64,000 nt of DNA, taken from Bacillota bacterium. Its GTDB lineage: Bacteria > Bacillota > Clostridia > Christensenellales > SZUA-584. The stretch covers positions 46,500 through 110,499 of the forward strand of contig JAEWBO010000011.1 of NCBI GenBank assembly GCA_023391105.1, written 5' to 3'. Below the pieces are notes generated by a model. That model saw nothing but the letters and a program-made list of their open reading frames with translations, had not been told where the DNA came from and searched no databases. A program made the position numbers and the translations under genes. This document shows positions 34,688 to 42,319 of this stretch, piece by piece; the first letter of the stretch is position 1, and each line of letters starts with the position of its first letter.

Positions 34688-36364
34688 ATGAAAATTTTAA
34701 CATCCCATAAGATTCTCATTTTTTATATTGCTATCGTTCTGATAGGTGTGTTTATAAATCTATCGGCATTCTGCTTTTTTATGTCTTCCGAACCCACCGG
34801 GCTAAGGCTTGGAGCAAAGGATTTTAACTCAGGAGCATATGACCTTACATACCACCTTCTTGACGAAGATGATGAACAAAGAATGACCTTCAGCGCAAAT
34901 ATAGAGAGAAAAGATTTAGATATTGCAGGTGAGGGTCAGTATGCCGTCTTGTTGTATCAGCTTAATGGACAGGCTTTCCGCGTTTCTTTTAATGGTGAAA
35001 ATATCGGAACTGTAGGCGACATGAAAAATGGCGACAGCAATATATGGAACTCGATTAATTACTTTTATTTTGACAGCAGCAAAATAAAAGATGATAACAT
35101 TTTGAGCATTGACATGCTATGTCTTTACGACTGGGGCCTTTCTTCAAAACCAGTCTACGTGCTGAAAACCTCTGAGCTCAACCAATTCCTTGGCAACGCA
35201 AAGTATTTTACAGAAGGCATCAATCTGACAGCTCTGGGCTTTTCGATTTTTGGATGCATCATCGTGTTTATGCTCTATTTAATCTCATCACCCAAAAACA
35301 AATCATTTCTGTATTTTTCCTTGGCACTGCTATTCCTCAGCTTCTACACGATAGACTACACGGCTGTCTACAGCCTGCCAATTAACTATCTCCTATATAA
35401 AAAGCTTGTCTTTGGTGCGCTTTACATGGCTGTATCAATGGCTTCAATGGGTATGTATACTTTTTTTCATAGGAAAAGCGATCTTATTTTATCCATCATA
35501 ACCATCTCAGGCTATATTGTTATATTTATCTTTGTACGGGATATTATCACTTTCAAGGCTATCTATAGTTATTATAATTTACTGATCACGGCGAATCTCA
35601 TTAGCTGGATCAAAACATCCCGTCAGAATTTCAGTAAAACGGATGAAGCCAAAATGTTTTTAATTTCCAACATACTGCTTTTGTTATGCACCTTTGTTGA
35701 CATTATTATGATGATGGGCGGTCAGCTTTTCAGCTTAAGTACGCCGTTCACTTATTCGTTTGTGTTCTCTATGACATCAATCATTCTCTTTTTCAGGATA
35801 TTTGTCAATAAGGATCATCAGCTAAAAATGGTTAATGACGCTCACAAGTTAAGCTACATTGCATCCATTACAGACAGTATGACAGGGCTTTATAATCACA
35901 GATATTTAGCAGATGTGCTCAAAAACACTGCGCCCCCATACTCTGTGGCCATGCTTGACATTGATAATTTCAAAGATATCAATGACTCGTTCGGGCATCG
36001 CTTTGGCGATGCCATGATTCGTTTTATTGCGCACAGTCTGACAAGCCATGTCAGGAGCACGGATGTTGTATTTCGCTATGGCGGGGATGAGTTCTTTATC
36101 ATATTCCCCAAATGCAGTGCAGAAAATGCCAAAGAAGTGGTTCAGAAAATCCAGATTAAGATTAATGAGAACACGTTAAGCTTTGATGGCAAAATTGTTC
36201 CTGTTACATTTTCAGGCGGCGTTTATTATGTATCAAAGCGTGAAGAAGCGGAAAGTGTGTTTGACCGAGTTGATGACCCGCTATATCGTTCTAAAAAAGA
36301 AGGGAAAAACAGAATAACCATATTCGACACTCAGGAAGAATCTAACGGCCAGCAACTATCGTAA
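34688..36364 (+). CDS. Membrane diguanylate cyclase (7TM-type sensor plus GGDEF)
   Basis: The 558-residue protein has an N-terminal TM, an extracytoplasmic domain (about 30-175), about seven TM helices (180-375), and a C-terminal GGDEF domain with RYGGDEF near residue 464. RSTD lies five residues before GGDEF, the product-inhibition I-site. The layout resembles 7TMR-DISM receptors. It would make c-di-GMP in response to an outside signal. LYRSKKEGKNRI ends the domain. A remnant of an EAL domain lies just downstream. Confidence 0.9.
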   Translation: MKILTSHKILIFYIAIVLIGVFINLSAFCFFMSSEPTGLRLGAKDFNSGAYDLTYHLLDEDDEQRMTFSANIERKDLDIAGEGQYAVLLYQLNGQAFRVSFNGENIGTVGDMKNGDSNIWNSINYFYFDSSKIKDDNILSIDMLCLYDWGLSSKPVYVLKTSELNQFLGNAKYFTEGINLTALGFSIFGCIIVFMLYLISSPKNKSFLYFSLALLFLSFYTIDYTAVYSLPINYLLYKKLVFGALYMAVSMASMGMYTFFHRKSDLILSIITISGYIVIFIFVRDIITFKAIYSYYNLLITANLISWIKTSRQNFSKTDEAKMFLISNILLLLCTFVDIIMMMGGQLFSLSTPFTYSFVFSMTSIILFFRIFVNKDHQLKMVNDAHKLSYIASITDSMTGLYNHRYLADVLKNTAPPYSVAMLDIDNFKDINDSFGHRFGDAMIRFIAHSLTSHVRSTDVVFRYGGDEFFIIFPKCSAENAKEVVQKIQIKINENTLSFDGKIVPVTFSGGVYYVSKREEAESVFDRVDDPLYRSKKEGKNRITIFDTQEESNGQQLS

Positions 36365-36392
36365 TGGTATATAACAAGCTGGAGGCCGCAAA

Positions 36393-36545
36393 ATGCCTTT
36401 TAATAGAAGCACGGATCTCATGAACCGATGTATAGTGGATAAGGCAATTAGGTCAAAATTGAATCTATCCGAATATATAAATATCTTTATCCTTGTTCTA
36501 TTATTTATCCTCGTCCCTGTTTTGCACGCAATGACTCGTCTTTAA
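36393..36545 (+). CDS. Possible 50-residue membrane protein
   Basis: An ATG seven bases after GGAGG opens a 50-codon frame. The N-terminal half is polar (MPFNRSTDLMNRCIVDKAIR) and the C-terminal half is a hydrophobic helix (YINIFILVLLFILVPVL). It is 28 bp after the GGDEF stop. I do not recognise it. It may be a real small protein, or the N-terminal scrap of a membrane EAL protein whose middle was deleted. Confidence 0.35.
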   Translation: MPFNRSTDLMNRCIVDKAIRSKLNLSEYINIFILVLLFILVPVLHAMTRL

Positions 36546-36753
36546 ATTTCAAATCGTCGGGACAATCATCAAGCTGGCTCATCAGAAGAACATGTCGGTG
36601 GTAGCCGAAGGTGTCGAAAACGAGCAGCAGCTTCAGTATCTTAAGCAAAACGCTTGTGATTATCTCCAGGGATATCTGCTAAACAAGCCTCTTGACGAGC
36701 AAGCCCTAACCGAGCTTTTTACTAAGCAAACGTCAAAAATCCAATGCAGCTAA
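36535..36753 (+). pseudogene. C-terminal fragment of an EAL (c-di-GMP phosphodiesterase) domain
   Basis: The frame from 36541 translates to IVGTIIKLAHQKNMSVVAEG, then VENEQQLQYLKQNACDYLQG and YLLNKPLDEQALTELF, matching the last 70 residues of EAL domains (the EGVE and DYLQGY motifs). It has no start codon, a stop lies just upstream in frame, and the EAL motif itself is missing. It is a decayed or deleted gene beside the GGDEF gene, in a different frame from the small ORF. Confidence 0.8.
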
Positions 36754-38021
36754 ATCACCGATGCAAGAAGAAGCAGCGGCAGATTATCGCTGTATATCTG
36801 ATTAAATTGTGAAATTGGCAGCGGGTTTGTGCCTCTGCCTACCTCAACAGTATAGCCGGGACGTCCGAATTGCTTGATAAACCAGTCTTTGAACCCCGCA
36901 TAAGATGCGATGCCGGTTGCTTCCTCCAGCGCATAGCCGCTGGCCTGTGCCAGCGCTTCTCCGATTTCTCTGGCCTCCTGAGTGGCCATATTTTCAAAGT
37001 TCCAAAAAATGACCTCGCCTTGGCTGTGATATGCGAGCACCAGACGAAAATCGTGACTGAGAGTGAAATCCACCATCGCACGAGTTTCCGGTTCGGATAA
37101 TGGATATGTCCCTGAGAAACGCGTTGGCCCCGGCCCTGTGATACCAAGCGCGGCTTCACCCGCTTTTGAGGCCTCCCATCCTGCATCGTAGTTATGGTTC
37201 AAATCCACGCCGCGGACATTTGCCTGCCAATCGTTCGAAAAATCGATGCTGCCGTTGTTCCAACGGATGAGATCATTGTAGAACGGGTTTGACGGGGACA
37301 AGCCATTGAGCACAAGGTCAATGCCGTCCGGATTCACCATCGGAACGATATAGATACTGCTCTTATCCCATATTTCACTGGGCACATAGCCCGCAATATT
37401 TTGCCCCAATGCATAGGCCCTGGAAAAATCCTCAGCGAATTTCATAAGCAACGGCGATGTGATCCATTCCAGCGCATGATGCGCGGCGTTATAAAACACC
37501 TGATTTGGCCCCTGCCCCAAACGAATATAATAAAGGTTTCTGCCGAGCACACTTTGCCCTGCGATGCCTGTTTCAATAAAGGGATAGAGCGCCTTGAGCC
37601 CGGCCACATTTCTTTGCAGTATGTCGTATGTATAATCCACGTTTGTGGGCACCACGTTTAAACCATACGGCACCGTGATACGCTGCCCGATAATCAGATT
37701 ATACTCATCAATATTTGGATTTGCGACGCGTATCAGATCGGGATTGACACCATAGCGGCTTGCGATTCCAAAAATCGTATCACCGGGCTGCACCGTATAC
37801 ATATCGTAACCAAGCAGGAACGATTCCATAACCCGGTATGTATTGAGTCCAATAATACCATCGGGCACAAGACCGAAACGACGTTGAAACGCGATGACGG
37901 CCTGCTGTGTTCGCCGTCCGAAAATGCCGTCCAACGGACCCGGATCAAATCCCAATCTTTGCAGCAGTGATTGAATTTCCATCACATCTGTTCCCGACAT
38001 TCCCAATCTGAGCACTCTCAT
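36750..38021 (-). CDS. M14 peptidase with peptidoglycan-binding and LysM domains
   Basis: Likely a wall-lytic metallopeptidase of the gamma-D-glutamyl-diamino acid endopeptidase type. Order: a PG_binding_1 module (GMSGTDVMEIQSLLQRLGFD onward), a LysM (YTVQPGDTIFGIASRYGVNP) and an M14 domain with zinc ligands in NAAHHALEW and LAYHSQGEV and the catalytic Glu in YTVEVGRG. There is no signal peptide, which fits spore-associated members. The start is uncertain (ATG 38021, or 38054 for a longer form). Confidence 0.85.
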   Translation of the reverse strand: MRVLRLGMSGTDVMEIQSLLQRLGFDPGPLDGIFGRRTQQAVIAFQRRFGLVPDGIIGLNTYRVMESFLLGYDMYTVQPGDTIFGIASRYGVNPDLIRVANPNIDEYNLIIGQRITVPYGLNVVPTNVDYTYDILQRNVAGLKALYPFIETGIAGQSVLGRNLYYIRLGQGPNQVFYNAAHHALEWITSPLLMKFAEDFSRAYALGQNIAGYVPSEIWDKSSIYIVPMVNPDGIDLVLNGLSPSNPFYNDLIRWNNGSIDFSNDWQANVRGVDLNHNYDAGWEASKAGEAALGITGPGPTRFSGTYPLSEPETRAMVDFTLSHDFRLVLAYHSQGEVIFWNFENMATQEAREIGEALAQASGYALEEATGIASYAGFKDWFIKQFGRPGYTVEVGRGTNPLPISQFNQIYSDNLPLLLLASVI

Positions 38022-38260
38022 GAATTCAAGCAACCTTTCTGTGACGACGCACATGTTATCAACACTATTTTATTCGGAGTGCCTATCCAATGTACCGCTT
38101 AATTATAAAAAACCGCTGAATTTGCAAACGCTTTAGTTTTAAGGAGTACCGGGGTAAACAAATCTGTCTAACAGCGCAGAAATGCTATGTCTTATTATTC
38201 TTGGATAATCAGCGCGCAAAACGCAGACACTATCAAAACGAATAAAAAGGAGACAAGCCA

Positions 38261-39001
38261 ATGAAGCTGAAAGAACAGATTGCCGAAACTGAACTGAAGC
38301 TGATGCTGGACAGTAAGCAAGCGCTGCAAAAAAAAGATGCACTCAGCGATGATCTTAAAACACTTTTCAGCATTGATGATGAACCTGAAAATACGAGCAT
38401 CTGTTATCTGGAAACACCCGCACAAGACTTGCATAAAGAAAACTGGTCTGTCAGATACCGCCAATTTGACAGCGGCGGGTTTGATCTCACCTATAAAAAA
38501 CGCTACAGCGAAAAAGGCTATAAGGCCATGCTGGAAAGCAACAACGCAAAAATGTTTGCAGCAGAGTTCACGCCCAAGATAGATATGGAGTACACCAAGA
38601 AATATTACAGTCTCTCATTTGAGAGAGTATTCACCGATATGGAAGAGCTGACCGAACCGGAAGCAAAGCGGCTTGCCATTTTGAACAGTCCTCCTGTATT
38701 CACGGACTGGAAAAACAAAAATTTCGGATTCGTGAATCTTTGCGCTTCCAGCCTCTTGGGGCCTGTCGCAGTAATTACGTATAAGGGGCAGTTTGAAGAT
38801 TTTGAAGCCAAGCTGGAAATATGGAAGCTTAAGGACTATCTGACCGAAATCTCGTTTGATGTCTCCACAAAAAAAAGCACTCAGCTTAAAAGAGATCTTT
38901 TAAAGGTGCTCACAGACTATAAACTGCTGTTAACCGAAAATCAATTTAAAACGGATGCTATTCTTGATTATTTCTCAAAAAACCAACCCAAAAACTCTTA
39001 A
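38261..39001 (+). CDS. CYTH-like domain protein
   Basis: The 246-residue protein has an ETELKL motif near residue 9 (the ExExK of CYTH/triphosphate tunnel enzymes), then YLETPAQDLHKENWSVRYRQ and FDLTYKKRYSE, which fit the next tunnel strands. Later KLEIWKLKDYLTEISFD could supply further acidic residues. Family members hydrolyse triphosphates such as thiamine triphosphate or polyphosphate. Similarity is judged by pattern only. AAGGAGA precedes the ATG. It ends in a 4-bp overlap with the convergent MarR gene. Confidence 0.6.
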   Translation: MKLKEQIAETELKLMLDSKQALQKKDALSDDLKTLFSIDDEPENTSICYLETPAQDLHKENWSVRYRQFDSGGFDLTYKKRYSEKGYKAMLESNNAKMFAAEFTPKIDMEYTKKYYSLSFERVFTDMEELTEPEAKRLAILNSPPVFTDWKNKNFGFVNLCASSLLGPVAVITYKGQFEDFEAKLEIWKLKDYLTEISFDVSTKKSTQLKRDLLKVLTDYKLLLTENQFKTDAILDYFSKNQPKNS

Positions 39002-39456
39002 TCAAAGCTTTTTTCCAGCTTAACAAAATAATCAAGCAATGCCTGCAAGGATTTTATAACATGAGGATGTTCTGCAATATCGAACTCATGAAGGATACCT
39101 TCAACGAGGCCGTCATGGAAATCACGGTGTTTGCTGCAGCATACCTCTCCCTTCGCCGTCAGCTTAAGCGTGCTGATTCTTTTGTCATTTTCTTCTTTGA
39201 CTTTTTTAACAAAGCCCTTTTTCACAAGGCGCTTGACAGTCACACTTGCCGTGGCCTTGGTGATACAGAGCTTGTCCGCAATCTGCGTGAGCGTGACATA
39301 CTCCGAGCCTTCAATCGCATCAAGAGTATGCATTTCTGTGCGGCTAACATTTTCCTGCACCGATCTGGATACCATTTTTGCCTGAAGCCGCAAAATCTTG
39401 AAGAATAGATCCTTAAGTATCTGATTAAGCAGCTTTCTAATCACTTCTTCGGTCAT
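38998..39456 (-). CDS. MarR-family transcriptional regulator
   Basis: The 152-residue protein has the winged-helix core (YVTLTQIADKLCITKATASV then TVKRLVKKGFVKKV) and the wing ENDKRISTLKLTAKGE, typical of MarR. Helices at both ends would form the dimer interface. The ligand is unknown. An imperfect palindrome upstream (39486-39503) could be its own operator. Confidence 0.88.
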   Translation of the reverse strand: MTEEVIRKLLNQILKDLFFKILRLQAKMVSRSVQENVSRTEMHTLDAIEGSEYVTLTQIADKLCITKATASVTVKRLVKKGFVKKVKEENDKRISTLKLTAKGEVCCSKHRDFHDGLVEGILHEFDIAEHPHVIKSLQALLDYFVKLEKSFD

Positions 39457-39485
39457 GCCGGCCTCGCTCTCTTGTCATGATAATC

Positions 39486-39503
39486 GGTTACTCATATAGT
39501 ACC
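39486..39503. promoter_or_regulatory. Imperfect palindrome upstream of the MarR gene
   Basis: GGTTACT-catat-AGTACC: the arms GGT(t)ACT and AGTACC are complementary apart from one extra base. It is about 30 bp before the MarR start, where autoregulatory MarR operators usually lie. Confidence 0.35.
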
Positions 39504-39516
39504 ATAATTTTTGTCG

Positions 39517-39541
39517 AAAAAAAACCCCCGCTTTCCGGGGG
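39517..39541 (-). terminator. Rho-independent terminator after spoIVA
   Basis: A perfect CCCCCG / CGGGGG stem with a 5-base loop is followed on the minus strand by eight T. It is 14 bp past the spoIVA stop. Confidence 0.9.
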
Positions 39542-39554
39542 GAGGAGATCATGG

Positions 39555-41033
39555 CTATAGCAATATACATATTAATCCGCCGCTGCCTTCATTTATGATT
39601 CGCTGCAGTGTTTCCTGAATCTTGAGCCGCGCATCATCCGGCATGTGTGAGAGCTTGCTTGAGAGCCCTTCTTTGACAAGCTCATGAAGCGGTTTCCCAA
39701 AAATGTCTGTCTTCCATATTTTCGCCGGGTCGTTTTCAAATTCCGTGAGCATGTACTTGACAAGCTCTTCACTTTGCTTCTCCGAGCCCACAATCGGCGA
39801 GACCTCTGTTTCTATATCTACCCGGATCAGGTGCAGCGACGGCGCGCTGGCCTTGAGCCTGACGCCAAAGCGGCCGCCCTGCCGCACCATCTCGGGCTCT
39901 TCCATAGACATCTCATCCATTGAAGGAGGTACGAGCCCGTATCCTGTTTCCTTGACGTTTTTTAAAGCGTCGGCCATGCGGTCATATTGCTTTTTCGCGC
40001 TCACCAGGTCCTTCACAATCGATACAAGATGGAAGTCATCGTCGATCGGATAGCCGCACTCATCGCCGAGAATCTTATAGAAGAGCGTTTCAGGGAATGT
40101 GAGCTGCATTTTGATGCTGCCTTCGCCCAGCAATATTTTATCTACTGACGCGCTGCTGACATTCTCCAGCTGCTTCATTGCTTCTACGAGGCCTTTGTAG
40201 TCTCGCACCTTATCCAGCACATTGATTGACTCCGTAATTCCGCTTAATACTTCCCCCATCAGCCAATGATCCGGAGACAGCGCGCGCGCCCATCCCGGCA
40301 TCGCAATGTTGATCTCTTTCAGCGGAAATTCGTAAAGCAGGTTTTCCAGCATTGTGGTGATGTCCGTTTCGCTGAGGCGCATAATATCCATCAGAAGCAC
40401 CGGCACTTTATACTTTTCGGACATGGCACTGCGCAGGCTGATGGTATCCTCGCTTCTCGGGTTTGCCGAGTTGAGTATGATAATAAATGGTTTTCCCAGC
40501 TCCGTGAGCTCTTTAATCACGCGCTCTTCAGCCTGCACATAGCTAGAGCGCGGAATCTCTGTGATGCTGCCGTCCGTCGTCATGACGATACCAATCGTGC
40601 TGTGCTCGGTAATGACCTTGCGCGTACCTGTTTCCGCCGCCTCCTCAAACGGGATATCATAGTCGAACCAAGGCGTAGTAACCATGCGGGGCATATCGTT
40701 TTCCAAGTGACCCATGGCACCGTCCACCATATAGCCCACGGAATCGACCATGCGCACGTTCATTTCGGCTTCGTCATTGATTTTTATTTTGACCGCTGAA
40801 GTCGGTACAAATTTTGGCTGCGTGGTCATGATTGTCTTGCCTGCGCTGCTTTGCGGCAGCTCATCAACCACGCGTTCCTTCTCGTGTGTATCGTCCAGAT
40901 TCGGGAGCACCAGCATATCCATGAACCGCTTTATAAACGTCGATTTGCCTGTTCTGACCGGCCCCACAACGCCGATGTATATGTCTCCCCCCGTTCTCTC
41001 GGAAATATCCTTGTACAGATTATAGCTTTGCAT
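39555..41033 (-). CDS. spoIVA: Stage IV sporulation protein A (SpoIVA)
   Basis: The coat morphogenetic ATPase that polymerises on the forespore surface. The P-loop is GPVRTGKSTFIKRFMD, with DSVGYMVDGAMGH further on and a conserved C-terminal SGGLICILL. The 492 residues match the family. GGAGG precedes the ATG. A TATACGAT sequence upstream resembles a sigma-E -10, but no good -35 was found. Confidence 0.95.
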   Translation of the reverse strand: MQSYNLYKDISERTGGDIYIGVVGPVRTGKSTFIKRFMDMLVLPNLDDTHEKERVVDELPQSSAGKTIMTTQPKFVPTSAVKIKINDEAEMNVRMVDSVGYMVDGAMGHLENDMPRMVTTPWFDYDIPFEEAAETGTRKVITEHSTIGIVMTTDGSITEIPRSSYVQAEERVIKELTELGKPFIIILNSANPRSEDTISLRSAMSEKYKVPVLLMDIMRLSETDITTMLENLLYEFPLKEINIAMPGWARALSPDHWLMGEVLSGITESINVLDKVRDYKGLVEAMKQLENVSSASVDKILLGEGSIKMQLTFPETLFYKILGDECGYPIDDDFHLVSIVKDLVSAKKQYDRMADALKNVKETGYGLVPPSMDEMSMEEPEMVRQGGRFGVRLKASAPSLHLIRVDIETEVSPIVGSEKQSEELVKYMLTEFENDPAKIWKTDIFGKPLHELVKEGLSSKLSHMPDDARLKIQETLQRIINEGSGGLICILL

Positions 41034-41110
41034 GGCGCATCCTCCATCGTATAGATTGCTTAAACACTAGATATATATGAACGTATGCGCACACTCATGC
41101 TTTTCTAAAC

Positions 41111-41144
41111 GAAAAAAAGAGACGAACCGCTATGATTTCGTCTC
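41111..41144 (-). terminator. Rho-independent terminator after the TRIC gene
   Basis: A perfect 8-bp GAGACGAA / TTCGTCTC stem with a 10-base loop is followed on the minus strand by TTTTTTTCG. It lies between the TRIC stop and the spoIVA start. Confidence 0.85.
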
Positions 41145-41170
41145 GTCCTTTTCTAATTCACCTTATCTCT

Positions 41171-41791
41171 TCAATCAGAAACGTCTTCTTCGACATCTTT
41201 AACAAATGGCAGGCAGAGCTTTAGCCCCATGCTAATGATGCGTATCAATATAATGAGTGCGATACAGATATACGTGCTAACGTCTTTGCCCAGCAGCGGA
41301 TAGATAAACCAAAGCACCACAGACCCGACCAATGCCGCCGTGGCGTATATCTCCTTTTGAAGCACCATGGGGATCTCGCGCGCGATCACATCGCGCATGA
41401 TGCCGCCGCCCACGCCTGTAATCAGGCATACGAACAGGAAGCTTAAAAAGTTGTATTGAAGCTCGATCGCTTTGACACCCGCGTATATGGCGAACACGGC
41501 CAGACCCACCGCGTCAAAGAAAAAGACGACGTGTTTCCACTTAATTCGGCCTTTGAGCAGCACGACCAGCACACATGTGACGAGTATCACCACGATGTAT
41601 TCATAATGTTGAAAAAATACAGGCATGCCGACGTCCATGACCACATCTCGAAGCACGCCGCCGCCAATCGCTGTCACGATGGCGAGAAAAATCAAGCCAA
41701 ACAAATCCATCTTTTTTCTGATAGCCACCGTCGCTCCCGAAACGGCAAAAGCCGCCACGCCGACCAGCTCCAAATAATCAAGAACAGGCAC
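41171..41791 (-). CDS. TRIC-type cation channel family protein (UPF0126)
   Basis: A membrane protein with two repeats of the UPF0126 domain: GVAAFAVSGATVAIRKKMD and a later AVGLAVFAIYAGVKAIE, each followed by a GGG motif (GGGVLRDVV, GGGIMRDVI). Bacterial TRIC homologues are trimeric cation channels. The GTG at 41791 is preferred because GAGGTG lies seven bases upstream and the sequence MPVLDYLELVG fits the family; an ATG at 41806 overlaps that SD. Confidence 0.87.
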   Translation of the reverse strand: MPVLDYLELVGVAAFAVSGATVAIRKKMDLFGLIFLAIVTAIGGGVLRDVVMDVGMPVFFQHYEYIVVILVTCVLVVLLKGRIKWKHVVFFFDAVGLAVFAIYAGVKAIELQYNFLSFLFVCLITGVGGGIMRDVIAREIPMVLQKEIYATAALVGSVVLWFIYPLLGKDVSTYICIALIILIRIISMGLKLCLPFVKDVEEDVSD

Positions 41792-41826
41792 TGCACTGCA
41801 CCTCATTTTCCACAAAATACACGCGT

Positions 41827-41855
41827 ATTGTAACGTGAAAATAACCGTATGTCAA
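41827..41855 (-). promoter_or_regulatory. Sigma-A promoter of the TRIC gene
   Basis: On the minus strand a consensus TTGACA (41850-41855), 17 bp and TACAAT (41827-41832). Confidence 0.85.
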
Positions 41856-41926
41856 AGACGATAAAAACAAATGCTTGATTTGTAATCATTCTCGCCTTCC
41901 CTTGCCGTGATAATGCTAAGCTCAAG

Positions 41927-41944
41927 GATGATATCGGTATCATC
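41927..41944. other. Perfect inverted repeat in the TRIC / RsgA-like intergenic region
   Basis: GATGATA-TCGG-TATCATC has 7-bp arms and a 4-base loop. It lies in the non-coding stretch 41856-42035 between divergent promoters. Apart from a coding-like tail on the minus strand (41852-41974, no start codon), I saw nothing else there. Confidence 0.4.
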
Positions 41945-42035
41945 AGAAGCCTGTCGGTATGCCCGGCGGAGCCATCAATGATTTTGTCATAAACTCTATA
42001 GCAGTAATTTGTAGGTTTTAGTATCAAAATTTCTA

Positions 42036-42064
42036 TTGACAAGAGAAAAGTTCCCTGTTACTAT
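42036..42064 (+). promoter_or_regulatory. Sigma-A promoter of the RsgA-RNHCP leader
   Basis: Consensus TTGACA (42036-42041), 17 bp, TACTAT (42059-42064). Transcription would start near 42071, about 250 bases before the main gene. Confidence 0.85.
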
Positions 42065-42102
42065 TTGTTGGTAAAAAATATCTTTCAGGAAGGGTGAAGT
42101 TT

Positions 42103-42165
42103 GTGTCGGCGCTATTCGTTAATAAGGCAATCGTATATGGAGTACTGTCGGCATGCAGCCTCTAG
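42103..42165 (+). CDS. Putative 20-residue leader peptide
   Basis: GTG start six bases after GGAAGGGTG, a strong ribosome site, encoding MSALFVNKAIVYGVLSACSL and ending in TAG. The 3' part of the ORF overlaps the 5' arm of the 14-bp enclosing stem, and the stop codon overlaps the start of the second stem. This is the arrangement of ribosome-controlled attenuators. There is no protein homology to support it; evidence is position and ribosome site. Confidence 0.5.
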   Translation: MSALFVNKAIVYGVLSACSL

Positions 42166-42274
42166 GAATCCCTTTCTGTTTTTTTGACTCGATTTAATAG
42201 ACAAATATAGTTGGGTTCCTAACCACAGGCATCGTGTTGCCATGTGGTTTTTTTGTGCGTTGCCGACGGTACTC
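42140..42274 (+). promoter_or_regulatory. Leader attenuator upstream of the RsgA-RNHCP gene
   Basis: Three pairings are visible. P1: GAGTACTGTCGGCA (42140-42153) with TGCCGACGGTACTC (42261-42274), 14 bp with one G-U. P2: TAGGAATCCC (42163-42172) with GGGTTCCTA (42213-42221), one bulge. P3: an intrinsic terminator (42221-42254). Ribosome position on the leader ORF would free or mask P1 and P2. No known riboswitch core was recognised. Confidence 0.6.
42221..42254 (+). terminator. Intrinsic terminator inside the leader
   Basis: AACCACAGGCA (42221-42231) pairs with TGCC-A-TGTGGTT (42238-42249), 11 bp with one bulged A, followed by seven T. It precedes the main start at 42320, so full-length mRNA must read through it. 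Confidence 0.8.
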
Positions 42275-42319
42275 TTATACAAATATTGAGTCAACGTATA
42301 AAATTAGGGGGAATCCAAA

